Positions 13,001-28,000 of a DNA stretch of 60,000 bases are shown here, one piece after another. Source of the DNA: Lineus longissimus (Eukaryota > Nemertea > Pilidiophora > Heteronemertea > Lineidae). Each line of letters starts with the position of its first letter. Position 1 is the stretch's first letter. Position numbers and translations under genes: made by a program. The stretch is taken from the NCBI RefSeq assembly GCF_910592395.1, contig NC_088324.1, positions 8,212,953 through 8,272,952 of the forward strand. Direction: 5' to 3'. A model generated the notes under the pieces. That model was not told where the DNA came from and did no database searches. It was given only the letters and a program-made list of their open reading frames with translations.

Positions 13001-16000
13001 GATTAAACCTTCAAGAGCTCTTACTGTAACTACCCATCAGATCCGTATCAATTCCCCTGTTACGCCAACCCGCCTCTATTACATCTTTTGCAAGAAACGC
13101 ACCATCTACTAAACACGATCTGTATTCTTCCCATAATTCCTTCATCCTGATACAAGAGACTTCTGGGAAATATTGCCCGCTGTTATTAGTGCAATATACT
13201 TTTTCGATGTGGTGCAAGCACGGAGGATCTAACCATGAAATAATTACACCAGAACCGGACATCAATCGACCATTCTCGAGTGGGACGACTCTTTATTATT
13301 CTGATTAAGTCCCCACGGACTCCCAAGACAACGTGTCAGAACTAACATCAGTTTAGCAATGTCTTAGATGAGGTGTGGGAGACCATAAGCTGGGGATATG
13401 GTTGGAGAGCCAAATTGGCTTAAAGCTGAACTGTAGAAGTAATACTAGCTTGAATGCTGGACTGTCAAAGCAGTATTGACTGAAAGCTGAACTAGTGCAG
13501 CAATGAAATAGATGTTCAAGTAGATCTCTAATTTCAGGGACTTATTAACATTTATGATGCCCCTATCATTTAATTATCATCATTTCAATGAAATCATTGA
13601 ACACATTTCCATTTCTTTCCAGACTATTGCGGCCCTCCCCCAGAGATCCCCAACGCCAAGCACAACGGCGGACGACACCAGCGGTACCTCATCGGCACCC
13701 AGCTCCAGTACACGTGCAACATGGGATACTATCGTGATGGTTTCTACAAGGCAATGTGCATTGGAGAACGAAAATGGGTCGGCCCAAGAATGTCCTGCTC
13801 ACGTAAGTTGATATTCCAGAACAGTTACATTTTTGTTGTGTTATCAAAGTTTAATGTTATGTTTTTTTGCTTGTGTTTGATAGATTTAGGAATGCCAAAA
13901 GTCTATTTTGACCGCATAAAATTGTCGAGACTTAGTACGGGCTTCAAGTTAAATTAAATTAAATTAAATGAAATGAAAATAAATATTCTAGTGATTTGAA
14001 ACAGCGCAGCTTCCAAGTGCTCAACCATCTTCATCACCTCCGCTTAAACCCCACATCACATACGAATCTATCTATAAACCTTTGATTGACCATGTCGGAT
14101 TTCTGCCGCGGGTAATGGCAAATCGACATCATCTAAAATGAAACGCTGATGCAGTATTCTAACTATAACTTATTGATTTTGAAGTGATTGGCGGAGATTT
14201 TACCTTTTATAGTCATTGTTTGGAAAAACATTGCGGGCCCTGGGAAAGTATACGTCAGCGCTTGAAATAACTGATCAAACACGAGCGTGTTTGATGGGGA
14301 AGCTGGGTGAACGTGCGCTGAAGCTGGAAATTGCTCTAATGGGTTTGATGATAGATTGTTGAAATACTAATGAGGGGAGAAAATGATCAATTTAGATGTG
14401 AATTAGACATGCAGCTTTACTGCACTTGCTCAGGAATTGGATTCACAAGTTCTTGAAATAAAGTTCTGGTCAAAATTAATATGTCTTGCTATGCAAAACA
14501 TTTGCAGGCCGGTATTTTCAACTAAATGAGAAAACTTGAAGCAAGTGTTGGCACTGGTTTTATTGGGTGGAATGGGTTACTTCTGACTAGTACTGTACTT
14601 TGTCTGCGGAAAATGGTCTAGAAAAATCAATTTATGATTATAAGTGATTGGACGTTACCATGAGTAAGGGGTTAAGTGAGCTAATATTGGAATGATAATG
14701 TTCCGCTAATAACATCCCACAAATCGAGTAGTAATATTGTCCAGGCGCTCCGAGGAATAATAAACCTCCTCTCTATGTATACGTCCATGGGCTCGTGGTC
14801 CGATAATACAATACTTTCCCCGGGCTCGTGGTCCGACACATTTCTATTGACCAAATCTTGGATGATTACTCGGAGACAATTCAATTCTGCTGGGGGATTA
14901 TCACATATTGGACGAGACACCATAAACTTTGACTCAAGTATCATTTTATTATAGCGAGGCTATAATTGTGTTTTCCTGAAATAAGGAATCGAATGTTATC
15001 TAAATAGAATTAGCTTTCATGGAATGTGATATGTTCAGAAATTGATATTCCCGCAGAATGATGATGGATAGACTTTCTTATCTAGTGTCCAGTTTCTGAG
15101 TATATAAAACTAATCAAAAAAGTTGGGAAATGTATTGTAATGGAAATCAATATGAAATGACAAAAAAGTACATACAGATTGGAAAGTTGAGAAAAACTTA
15201 GATTGTTTATTACTTTCTCCAAAATGAACCAATGAATATAGCATTCTGAAAATTTTTCAAAGCCAACAAATTTTTGGGACTGATGAAGTTGCTTCATTTT
15301 TCACGTACACTCAAAAACAAAGCCACAAATGCTTAATCTCGCTTCAATTTCTGACACTTCCATTCACACGGGCTTCAAGCCACCATGGCAGCCAGTCAAG
15401 GAAGTCTTCCGGCTTCGTGGCTCCGACCGCAGAGCCAGGTGATGACTCCCACAATTCTAATACCCACAATGCATTATTGATTGAATTTAGAGTACTAGCG
15501 TAAATGATTGGTATGTCCCTCGGCATTGTGGGTACTTGTAGCCATGGGAGAATGGATAGTATATTCCTCGATTTGCTGAAAATGTGACCTGTGTCTGCAA
15601 CGTGAGCTGGTAATTCTGCTTCTCTAACACTACTCGTCAAAATGATGGATAAATATGTAAGACATGTGCCAGTATGATTCGAAAAAAAAAAAGTTGATAG
15701 AACTCATGAAGAGAATATTCATCATCTTTTACATAGTTATGAAAGCAAGAATGTTGAACAAATATTTTGAGAGAAAAAATTGTTTTCCTGTTTTATCTCA
15801 GTCATTGAAAACCTTGTCATATAATTTCAGATAATATAAGAAAATGCTTGATGAGCTCTGATACAATTTCTATTATATATAATGGGGAAATTAAATGTAT
15901 AGGGGATAGATCACCACAAGAGGGGTTAAAGACCACTTTACAGATGCATTTCTGGTTCAGCTGTCGAAAATTAATCTCCTAAAATCGACAACCACATCCA

Positions 16001-19000
16001 TATCTGAGATTTGATTTGAAATGAAAGTAATTTGGTATGAACGTGAGAAATGAGCATCTGCGCCTATCACCTAAGAATACTTATATTCGATGGCTCCAGT
16101 TAGAGAGTGATGAGAGCTGCGGCCTATTTCATTAACGCCTTCCGTCGGTTCCCACAAAGATTTCGATCGATTGTAATACTATTTAGGAACAGCCGCAGGG
16201 ATATTGCCCCAAGATCCTTGCACGCTTTCTTTAATGAGTTAATTACTTGGGGAGGTAATTAAGCTGTGGCAGAGTTGAAAGAGAGCGCAGTTAACCCGAC
16301 TTGGTTCAACTGAGGCTCCAAGGGGACAAATTATCAATTATTGTGAAAATTGAATTATCCTTCCAGAAGAATCTACAGAAAGAATTTGGACGGGCGAAGT
16401 AATTAAGTTACTGTATTATTTGAAATTTTACGGCGAATTGAAATCGAGGCCACGATGCTCGGAATATTCCGACTCGATTCTGCCATGTTTGTCTAGTTTC
16501 TCAGGTGTCGTAAAGTTTTGTATGTGCTAAGTAACAGCTATTATACAAAAGACAGATGAAAAACAGTGGTATAATGACTCTCAAATGCCTTGAGTATGAT
16601 CCACATAGAAAACTGAAACCAACTCAATAATTCAGGACGAAACTGGATAACTTTTGTATCGAAGCGTAAAAAATGTCAATCTTGTGTTATGTTCTGCCAT
16701 CGGCAATAAAACGCGAGAACAACATTAACGCTTTGGTAAATAGTGCGTTACTTTTGTTGAGCTAGCTTGGATCAAGATTTGTAAAAACTAAATTTCAAAA
16801 TCAGAATTTCGCAATTTTCAGTTCATGTACGAGAGTCTTTTGAAAAAACCATTGAAATTACACATAAACATTGGAGGCTTCTGAAATCTCCAGAGATTCC
16901 CGAACAATTTAATACAATTACTGGCTCAGTTCATATTCGGGTAATGTGTTTGGAATTGATATTGATGGTAAAGATATGCTGCATATCCACAATGTAGCCT
17001 TTACAGACTGACATCCGAATGCAAATGAATTATAGTTTTGATACATTTTGATACACTGGAGACTTATCAAAAACGATATGTATACATTTTGCCTAAAATT
17101 AAGGTCTCGCTACACGATGGGCAAAGCTTTAAGGGCTCCTCACAAGAAAGACTACAAAATAGACACTTTCCACAAAGGTGACTTGCTTTTTGGCATATTT
17201 TCGAATGGAAAAACCCCACTGAATCAGTCAGCATCCACAGTGACTAAAAGATACATCGATTGCAACCAACACTCCCTGGGGTGAAACAATATTTTCAAAA
17301 CGCAGTCATCTTTCGCTAGAAACGCTTGCAACGTGTTACGTAAGTCACGCTGTGATTTCCCACGGTCGTTCATACGCTTACTCATGTTGCAGTGGAGATC
17401 AATGCATGCCAAGGCTTCTTCAGCTAATATTACCATAGGATTATGTCATGATTCTAAAGAGTTTCACTCCATCGGATAAGAATTGCAGAATTTTACCATA
17501 TTTGGTGCTCTACCGAGGAATTAAACTGAAATGCATTGTAGACTCAACTCGATGTGCATCTAGATATGGCTAAGCCTACAACATGAACATCAACCAGAGA
17601 ATTTGTCCATATTTGGTGCTTTCCCAAGGAATTAAACTGAAAACTCTAGCCTGAGGCGCGTGATCTTTCACGACAGAGTCTAGACACACTTGTCTTCAAG
17701 TCAAGCATCTCGAAACGAAAATCATAAAACTGAGTCATCAATAAATTCTAGTACGTTCCCAACGAACTGTCTGAAGTAGCCGACGGCCGACTGCTATCTT
17801 TCTTGTATCTGTTGTGCTAACCAACCAGCCCAATAGCCATGCTAGGGCGATGTTCGCCTCGCGTTCATCTTTGGCCCAATCTTAATCAATGATCGGCGAA
17901 CGGCGCTGTCCCTTGCACTTAATCCACATAATGATCCAATGCAAATATAGGATTCTTTACATCTTGAATTGCCGTTGTGCGATTTGTACACAGTGTGCAG
18001 GGGGCGCTAATTTTTCAAGAGGTGGGTCTTGTTGACAGAATGTTTCTAACCGAGCGGTTAAGGATGCGACGTTGTCGTGATTGGTGCTCTTGAAGACGGA
18101 TCAGAACACACTTGAATGATTTTTATGCCGTCGCGAACGAACGCGCTAATGATATAGAACTCTTCAAAAGAAGAAGGAGGGAATGTTGGAGTGGAATAAG
18201 TGGGAACGATTCAAGCGTTACCTGTCTGATGTTGAGATCCAAACTTTCACTTGAAAGAACAGCGTCGTCCTTATTGGTTAGATTATAATGTACATGTACA
18301 AGTTTCTCTTGTGATAACTTGGACAAAAATCTTTCTTCAACAAACTTTAAATGGAATAGAAAGAGAAACAAAATCTACTTGCAGATGTAGTGAAGTTGAC
18401 AAAAAGTGTAAGCCATAAGGAAGACGTAGGAAGCTTTAACAATGCGAAACAGCTGTCTGCCTGTTGCAATCTGATAGGTCAGGTTCCCCAAGCTGCCTTA
18501 AAACAGCTTACTCTTCCCAGGTTTCATAAAATCATTCTTTAAGCCACAGTTTTAAAAATCTTTCATTCATAGGCTATAATGTCCTCCCACTGAAATTTGC
18601 TAACAAAACTGATCTCGGCGTATGTGGGGTGACAGACGTCATATGGCGCTCCCTCTACCCATTGTGTCTAAGTGTCACAAAACCCTGTCGCCCACTTAGT
18701 TATTGCATCGACAAAATGACCCGCGGAAAAACACCCATCATCCCCGAGAATTGTATCGCAAACAAAGCCGACATTTTTGTGATAAGAAGTTCATGTTTTC
18801 TTCATTGTTGACGTCAGACGCGGGTCGCCATTACAGATTAATCTAGCACCGAGTTAATCTACGAATTGCACTTGCATTATTATCTACATCAAAACGACAG
18901 CACAACGGGGAAAATGATGAAAAAGACAACGCTATCTTGTGATATGCCAGTCAGATTTTTGTCAACGGAAGAGCTGTTTCCTTTGCAAGCACAAACAATG

Positions 19001-22000
19001 AAGGTTTTTTGATCATTTTATTAATTATGATACCCGAAGCCATGCCCACGTTTAATCGTGATAGCTCGAAGATTAACTGAATGGATATTTTTCCATCTGA
19101 CATAAGTTTCCGGAAAATTTGTTTCCGTACTTGACCATATTTGGATGGAAATCCTCTGTTAGCGCACATCTTTAGCATAAAGCATCATGAAGATAATCAC
19201 TCCGTATTGTTCTTATAAGGAACTACAAACGGAATGAAAACAATGAAAGACGCTTCCATATTTGGTGAAGGGCAAACCCTACCAAAAGAAAGAAAACCAT
19301 TCCTTTAAAACCAAGTACATGTTGAGAGTACAACTCGACCAGAAACTACAAACAAATATTGGAAACTGGACATAATCATGAGTAGAGTTTGCAAAAGAAA
19401 AAATGTTGGACGCAATCATTGGAAATAACAACAAACGATTAACTTTGTGTCATTCCCAACTTTTCTGACACAACTCCGATATCGTGTTTTCGAAACAAAG
19501 ATTGATGACATGTAAAAACTTTCCGCTCCGATGATCTGCGATGAGCGCTCAGCCATTACCTCCTCTTGGCGTTGTGGCCTATTGATCTCATCCGACTACA
19601 GGTCGTTCAAATTCACATGGGCACTCCTCGCACGCATGACATGCAAGGCTAAGTACGCTGAAGCCCAGAGGATGCCTCGATTGGCAACGACCGAGGCCGC
19701 AACGGCGTCCGACAGTTCATCAACGGGAGATACGGGATAAGGCGATCGATATACATTGGTCATTTGAGCACAATCCAACACATATCGGAGTAATTGTGGT
19801 AATTCTCAGCTAAGCAAGTCAAATAAACAAGGTTTAGAAGAATTTGTTGATATTTGCACTCAGAAGGTCAAATGTACGTGGTCACCACTAACTTGTATGA
19901 CATTTGGGATGTCAAACCATTGTTTTAATTGATATTGGCAAAGTGTCACGGGAATTCTATTAGATACTTATTTTGGGGAAGGCAAGGAAATTAGTATTAT
20001 GGAGTTGAATGCCAATTGCCCTTGTGACCATATTATTTGGATTACAGTTAATCAAACGTACTACTGGCAGCATCTGTTGCAAACACACAGAAAGTGTTCC
20101 CGATATTGAAGTTCTTCAAAACCTAGCAACATGACCATTCATTGGAAAGCTAGCGACACACAGTTTCCAATGGCATGGTATCATTTTCACCATGACTGGT
20201 TCTACCTATGGCTAACTTTGATATCATCCACCAATGTCATATCTGACCCTATTCCCGCCCCATTGTCCGTGTTCTCTCCTCTTTGGTATCCATTTCATCG
20301 CGAGCCACGAATGATGGGAGGAATCAATAGCTTGTCGGCTGCTGAACGATCCCCGATATCAATTATCAAGAATCTCAATATGGCACCAGCCACAAGATGG
20401 ACTGTGGCCAGCCAGGCGGACAGAGAAGCACAAATGAGTCTGGCACACTTGGCAACTCTTCACGGGTAGAACACCTCCAAAGTCGAGGTGATTTTCAATA
20501 TATTTCACCCAATCAAACACTGAGGGACCTATCCTCAGAGCCAAGATGATCTCTACCTATCAATCATCGATGGGAAACTGACAGACCAAGCAGACTGATC
20601 CGTAATCCCGTGATGCTGGGCATCGATCCTTCACTCCTGCAGCCTTCATGAGCCTCTTATCGTTTTAATTGCTGAAACTTTTTCACAAGATCTTTTGAGA
20701 TTTATCTCGAGCTCATGAACATTTTCTTGTCAAAAGTGAAATCGAGAGATTCATTTTATGATCAGATGCAGCCTCGCTATCGGGATATTCGGAAACGTCA
20801 CATGGGATTCATTTCCCTTTATCTCCAAGTGCCAATATCAATGATATTGATGGCTATTCCATGAAATCTACAACCCCAGTGCTCTTCCAATTGAGTGCAC
20901 CCATTGGCAGGCCAAAATTGGCACACTTTAACCTCTGCAGAATTAGATACATTGGCAAAGAAGTAAAACCAGACTGTACTAATTTCAGTATTACATCGCA
21001 ATGGTGGCCACACAGAAAAATCGCAAATTCCCGATGTGTCGAGCGATATCTTCACCGGCTAATCTCGACACGACCAACGCCAGTAGCTCGATTGGAAATC
21101 CTGTAATCTGTCAGTGTCCTAATCTCACAAAGAATAACGACACCGCAACAATAGACTGGAATATAGCAGCCAATTTCATGGGCAGCGATAGGGAAAAATG
21201 GCCATACTGTGTCAGCCAGTATCATGATAGAGGAGAAGTTTACGCCATGATTTGGCAAGACAATTTAGTCACGGTCGCCGCCATGGTGTTGTCGACAAAG
21301 TGATCTTTTCTTTGTCGACTGGGCTTGTTGGCGTAACATATACCATTGCGGTAACCGACACTCATGTTTGGGCTGACATTTGAAAATTGAGCAGTGTTGG
21401 TTTCAATCTCGTCCCTTGAATGGAATAGCACCTAGGACGAGGCGGCCGATAACCTTTTAGCTTACGGTGAATTTATGCGTGTAAAGCTGGCTCATCTGGC
21501 TCTAAAGTGGATTCCAATCTTGTCTGGCGATGGGTGACCAATCACCTGACCATCAGTCTACTTCAAGTCAAGGTCATTCCAAGGTCACGGTCACAATAAA
21601 CTTCAATGTCAAGGTCATTACAGACGCCAAAATATCCCTCAGGGAAATCAACTTTAAAGTATCTTGCAGACTGTATCTATGAAGCAATCAACATCTTGTG
21701 GCACCACCAAATTAAAATGTATCCCCAGCATCCGCAAATACTATGGTGTTTGCAGACAGCAATCCCCAGTGGGATAGTTGCAGAAGGTTTTAGTTGATGA
21801 TGTTGATTCTCGGGCAGTTTAATCCCATTTGATGTACGAGGGAGGTATTTGAGCATTTGTTTCGTCAACCAATCACGGTGTTTAGTTCGTATCCAAAACA
21901 TGACAGAAACAGATGGAGTCAACTAATAGTTCGCCATTTTTCAGCATTTTTGATAAAACGCATAAATGTTATCAAGGTAGATTACCAACATAGGTACATC

Positions 22001-25000
22001 AATAATTGCCACTTATCATAAAAGTTCCGATTATTGTCACAGTAATTTTCGTCCTGATTTATGATTCTACCATATCACTGATTTTGATGCCAGGTCTATG
22101 AATATATCATGAGCGAGTTGATACACTACTTGATAGTACATGAAGAGGCCAATATATGCTGCAGAAAAAAATGCAACATTCATGATTTGTAAACATGAGA
22201 CATGCTGTGAATTTACAACAATTTTGCCTATCTATTGCTCACAATCAGAAACCAAAGCTTTGAAACTTCAATCGTGATTTAGTACAACACCGATCTCAGT
22301 AAGACCTGAAGGCTGATAACTTATTCAGGTCATTTTGAGACCTTATTGTTATCGTGATACCTTAAGACTATTTTATGAGACCTTAAGTGTTCCATCACTC
22401 ATGATAAAACCTCTTATAAAACACATAAATGTAGCTGCCAAGCTATGCAATTCCCCAACTGACAAAAATTGCCCTTCTGAATTGATCATTTCCCTTATCT
22501 CTCACCAACAAGAAGCAAATATTAGCTACGGATCAAAAATGTCGGTCAGAGATCCGTGACACAGAGACACAAGGATCACTGGGTGTGAAAAATGTGCCAT
22601 TTGGGGTTCAACGGGAAAATATTACTCAGATAAATGTGAATATCACGTTCGCGAAATCATAAAAATCTGCCTGGAGACCTTAATTGTGTTTATCGCGTTC
22701 TGTGAAAGTATCTTGGGATATGTTTTGGTGACTTGTGCTAATCTGGTGTCACCCTGAGTCTGGAAACAAATAACTGTTCCATGGGATTCCCTTGGGGTCT
22801 TGCTATATTGAACGGTAATCTATTGGACGAATCATAGGGACTCTTCATCCATTAACCCTTAAGGTTCCTCAACCACTGAGAATTATTCAACCATCAACCT
22901 TAATAAATCAGACCAAGAATGAACCTTCATCCAGATGTAGTTTGGAAAAGCTATTCATAAGTCTTGAACAGACAAGACAATTTAGAATTCTTTGTGTCGG
23001 TGATCAGACCCGGCATCCGGGCAGCCGCTTGTCTCGCCAAAATTATACATGTCCCCAAGTGATCGCAATCATATGTATGAGGTGACAAGCCTGCCTCAAG
23101 GGGCGGTGCGCCAATTGCAAAAGTGACGCTCGATTCCTTGGCAATCAGCGATGCAATCTTCGGGGAATGTACATACATATCCTCAAAGATTCGGTTCATT
23201 TTGTCGGCTACACGTTTTGTTTTGTCGACCAGTACCTCGAGACTCGTCTCATTATCATAAATTTGATTGGTTGGATTCTTTATACTGTCACAGACGTACT
23301 CAAAATCTTGACAACGCAAATCGGAAGGATGCGCAGATCGTCTTGATAAAATGAAACTTTAATTAAACGTCATCGTTTGGAGATCAACTGACATGCAATC
23401 TGACAAACGTGTCTTGCAACAAATGGAGCGTCATCATTTTGTTGTGATAACTATAATACATTTCGAGTTGATTTGTACACAAATAAAACAATTGTAAATA
23501 ATCAAAACCCACAAAATAAATTGACAACAAAACTTGAGCCCTCTAGAGTTACACAACCATGACACGACAATTAGTTTTTGATTTTCATATATTTGTTGTT
23601 TATTTGTTGTTTGTTTATTTTATTCGAATAATTTCCACTCCTGTTTATTTGCAGCCTAATTCGTAGCCAACATCCTCAATTCTGCACCTACTAATATTAT
23701 TTTGAGGAACAATTTCTAAAATCCATTGCACGGTTGCTGGGCAACTGAAACTAGGTCACAGTGACCTTGGATGTCTGAAATGACCTTGGAAGCGATTCAT
23801 TTGGAACTGGATGTTAAGTTTGGCTGGGACATTTATGTTTATAACTGTATGAGGAAACCTTTCACCTAAGTCTCTTGCACAACTTTATCAGTCAAAACAA
23901 CAGTTACACAGCAACATATACCGATGGATTTTATGAAATTGTTTTTTACCGAATTAATTTTTTATATGTCGTCCTCTGTGTCCATGTTACCTGGAAATCC
24001 ACGATTACCTTACTTTTTGAGAAAGGAAATTTGATTTTTCTTGAAAAACTTCCCAAACGAAAAATTTAGAGCTGTGTGTCGCCATATCCTAAATGCCATA
24101 CTTAATTGGCATTTAGCACTAACCCTAGACTAGTCTGCACAACCTCGACCTCTTTAACCCAAAAATTGGAATCCAAAGCTCTTAAAGGAGACTTGTCATG
24201 AAAATATGAGCAGCCCTCTCAAGGTTTGAAATATATTCATGAGAAATCTCCTTTAATTTGGTCATCCATCATTACGGTATAAAAGGTTGACAGTGATGAC
24301 CACAGCTTCCGTTGGCCTTGATATTGCGGACATTCTCTGCGTTGAAACGCAGACACGCTAGGGTAACATAGACACACACGGATGATGTAGCGTTCACATA
24401 GTGAACAGCCTGTGTTTCTTTAACCTCCTTTTCTATGTTTTTCCTTTGTTCCTTCAATTCTCAAAAAGCATGAGTTTATTTTCTTCTCTTTAAGTTAAAA
24501 TTTGAGCATGTGCTTTACCTGTCAGTGTGAATGAAAAGCATGTTTACACTTGCATTTCAAATTCAAATTCTACCTTTCAAATTCATCAATCCTTTCACCA
24601 CTCTACAAAACCTTGTAAAAATACAATTTTTTCAAAATGCGTCCACTGCTGTAAGATGCTGCGGACAGCGTGAGAGTGTGGAAATGTCTGTGTCCATGTT
24701 GGCCTTCAAAAGGTCATGTCCAAGGTCACGTCAAGGTCATGTCCAAAGTTCAAGGTCAAAGTTTTGCCCAATCCCAAGGTCAAAACTGTGTCAAAGTTAA
24801 AGTTTTTCAAGAAAATACGAATGACGCTTTCTCTTGCAGCGAGGTCTTGCGGACATCCTGGTGATATAGACAACGGCCGGCGTATCGGTAATATCTTCAT
24901 ATTCCCAAAACGGGTGACGTATTTTTGTGATATTGGTTACAAGATCATCGGAAAGCAGTACAGAATCTGTCAAGCCAATGGAAAATGGACCGGTGCGACA

Positions 25001-28000
25001 CCTAGATGCATAGGTAAGTGGATCACGGACGGAACAGGTTTTGACGAAATATCGAGGTCGAGTTTAAAACGGCACTTTGGTGGTGGTTGACAAGATCGTT
25101 GGGTTTCGCTGCCACGTAAGCTAAACCAAGTACTAATTTGACCACCTGAGAATTGTCTCAGTGGGTCATAACTGCCGCGGACTAAACATCACAAGTGCTA
25201 CACATTATTCGCAAGAGCAAAAAATGCAAAATATGACTCTGATCTGGGGAAAATCATATCTTTCCAAAACCAAAGGGATCTGGAAAAGGCTTTTTCATCT
25301 GAATTAACCAATTCTGGTATGAATTCAATTCTGAATGAATGAGGAAGGTTTCTCGAAATTTATCACCTAGTCCACCAATAGTATGATTTCTAACTATCTC
25401 TGCTTCTCCATTGCAGCTATTGAATGCCCCCACCTCCCACCCCCGGAACACGGCACAGTAAAGGGAAGCCTGTTTGTTTACAACTCCGTTTTAGACTTCA
25501 CGTGCGACCGCGGTTATCAACTCCGTGGCGTCAAGGGAAAGCAGCTGACTAGACGATGTACCGCGGAGGCGGAGTGGGATGGCACCGAGGCACTTTGTGA
25601 ATGTAAGTGGACTATTTCTTCTGGAGACTATGATTTCCAACTACATTACATGAAATTGCCAAAAATTGTTTATGCAGCTATTTTCCTCATTGAAACTGGG
25701 TTACTTTTTCCAGGATATTTATTTTGAAAAGAAAGTAATTGAAGTATCTATAATCAAAACAGCTTTGTCACAATTGCAGGCATATAAAATTTCCAAGTTA
25801 TATTTAACAAAATTAGCCTCTGAATATAAACTGAGGGAATATCAGTATTTATAAGTTGTGCGTTCATTGTTTTGCCGCTGGCTGCAAACCAAATATGGTG
25901 CGGCAAACCCCTATGACGTAAATTGTGCGGAATCGCCGTTTACGTAATTTCAGTGGGAAGGGTTGTCTGGGTGTGGCTGTTTGATGACATTTCGCATCCT
26001 TTGAACAGGTTTCAAGGTGAAACGGGCAACATTAAAGGTAGTTCACATTACCGGGGGCCGTCTGTAGATGGGGTAAACAGATATGAACTTTACGAATCCG
26101 CCTACAAAATCGATCAATCGATAAGTTGATCTGGAACAGTTAGGTTATTTGATTGAAAAACCTTTGAAAACGTCTGATGTGAAATTTAGGATTGGTTTGA
26201 ATTTTAGGTGTTTGGATACAAGTTTACCAATCACATTACATTAATGGTTTAATCACTTATTTATTTATGACTTAATTAATGTAATTAATCAAATAACTAA
26301 TTATTTCTTTATTATCTTTCCAGTGGTTGACTGTGGTGAACCAAAGCCACTTTACAATGGTAAAATCGAGGGTGAATCCAACAAATACGGTGCGCAGAAA
26401 GTTTTCAAGTGTAACAAAGACACGCTGTTCCACGGAGCGTCCAAAATGGTCACCTGCCTGGAGAGTGGAAAATGGTCGGATGAGACTCCAAACTGCTTCA
26501 GTAAGTCATCCATCTGAAACATTTTCCAACACGAGACTAAATCGTCTCTATTAAAAAAGATCAATACAATACAATACAATTTAATATTTACAACGACGAA
26601 ACACAACAATCAGATAATGTGGCATTTTCGGTCATTCAAACTAATTAATTACTCTGCCCATTAATTTCAGGCCCATGCAAAATCCCAATGATCACCAACG
26701 GCTTTGTTGACCTTGACGACAACGAGGCGCAAGACATCATGGTCGAACACAGCACGATGATCAGCTTCCGTTGCATCCACGGCCACCAACTCAACGTGAC
26801 CGCCGGCACCAAGTCCATGTGCAGTAACGGCACATGGACACTCATCCCCCATTGTACACCAGGTAGGACCCTTTCTTATCCAAGCCTGAATATTGGTCAG
26901 AAACAATGGCAAAACTGCAAATTAGAACTCAAATTATTCTTCTGAGCTCATTCGTGACCCCATCACAGCAAAACCAGGCACATGTTGCTCTGAGCACGGC
27001 ACTCGAGACTGACTGGCTGTCATCTGCCTTTTGTGAAATCTGAGTATATTAATTTCCTCCATTATCCCCCGATGTCATTTTGTGCGACATGCGCCTGGTT
27101 TTGCTGTGGTGGGTCAGATTTCTATAAGACAAAACTTATTACTTGAGCTCGTTCAAACATTCAAAGTCTAGCTGCACTTATCACAGAAAGGCAAAAAGAA
27201 CAATGCAGACAATCCTGCATCCTCAACAAAAACCTCCGCTAAGGAGCTGTTGTTTTGACTTCCTTAGCTATTAGCTTGTCAAAGGAGATGATAATCTTTC
27301 TTCTCGGGAAAAAAAAAGATTGGAAGGGTAACGATATCCTTTCTGATGGCACTGAGACATAACCCGTAACATATCACAAAGTCATGATCTCTAAACCCAT
27401 AAAAACGCCATGCACTCTCGCAAAATGACAAGTGGCGATTTTCTATCCAAGAAACAATCCCCTAGTAACTGTGGTTACCATGGAAAACATGCGAGACATC
27501 AATCATCGAAGAGTGGCACTTAGGACAATTAACCCGTTCACGATAACAAGAGGCCCAAGGGCCTGGCGCTCAGCTGGATGACCTAATAACATAGGACTGA
27601 GGGTATAAAGTAGTAAATATCGGCTTTATACTACTGTTTGAAGGTCAAGAGAACACGTTATACCACTAACATTTCCAATGCAGAGCTGCCAGCTGGATGA
27701 AATATGATTGAACTAATCAGCCATGGTATGTAAATATTACAGGAGGCAACAGAAGATATCCCTAGTTCAGTATGTTGTATCGGTAGCTTTACAGAAAAGA
27801 AGTGTCAGAGAGGATGAGACTTCTCCATGGACAACTGTGGTATGTCCAGGCTGGGTTGTACAGCACAAGGATACAAAATGCTGTCTGTAATTGAGAGGTA
27901 TCCTGATTTAACAGAGGTCAAAATAAATAGAAATTACCAGTTTGGGACTAACACCACTGTCTTTTTTTTTAATAAGGTAGAGATTACAGGAGTCAACAAA

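Larger units (their letters stand above)
7034..13622 (+). other. Intron of 6.6 kb between CCP1 and CCP2
   Basis: No CCP-like exon was found in this interval. It contains a short hairpin (8276-8319), a degenerate tandem array (10399-11000), a perfect 64-bp tandem duplication (12011-12138) and a 22-bp minisatellite (12739-12868). An unrecognised exon cannot be excluded, because phase 1-1 exons can be skipped without breaking the frame. Confidence 0.6.
13803..24839 (+). other. Intron of 11.0 kb between CCP2 and CCP3
   Basis: This is the largest intron of the gene. I see no further CCP exon. It holds a possible retroelement fragment (15344-15640, minus), a minus-strand ORF of unknown nature (22951-23319), a perfect steroid-receptor-type palindrome (23753-23767) and clustered AGGTCA-like words near its 3' end. 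A tract from about 19.5 to 21.4 kb has higher GC and ORFs on both strands, with no domain I can name. Confidence 0.55.

Noticed and set aside
18044-18085. tRNA-Ser/Leu-like box A (ACCGAGCGGTTAAGG)
   Set aside because: No box B, acceptor stem or anticodon arm can be folded. It is at most a remnant.
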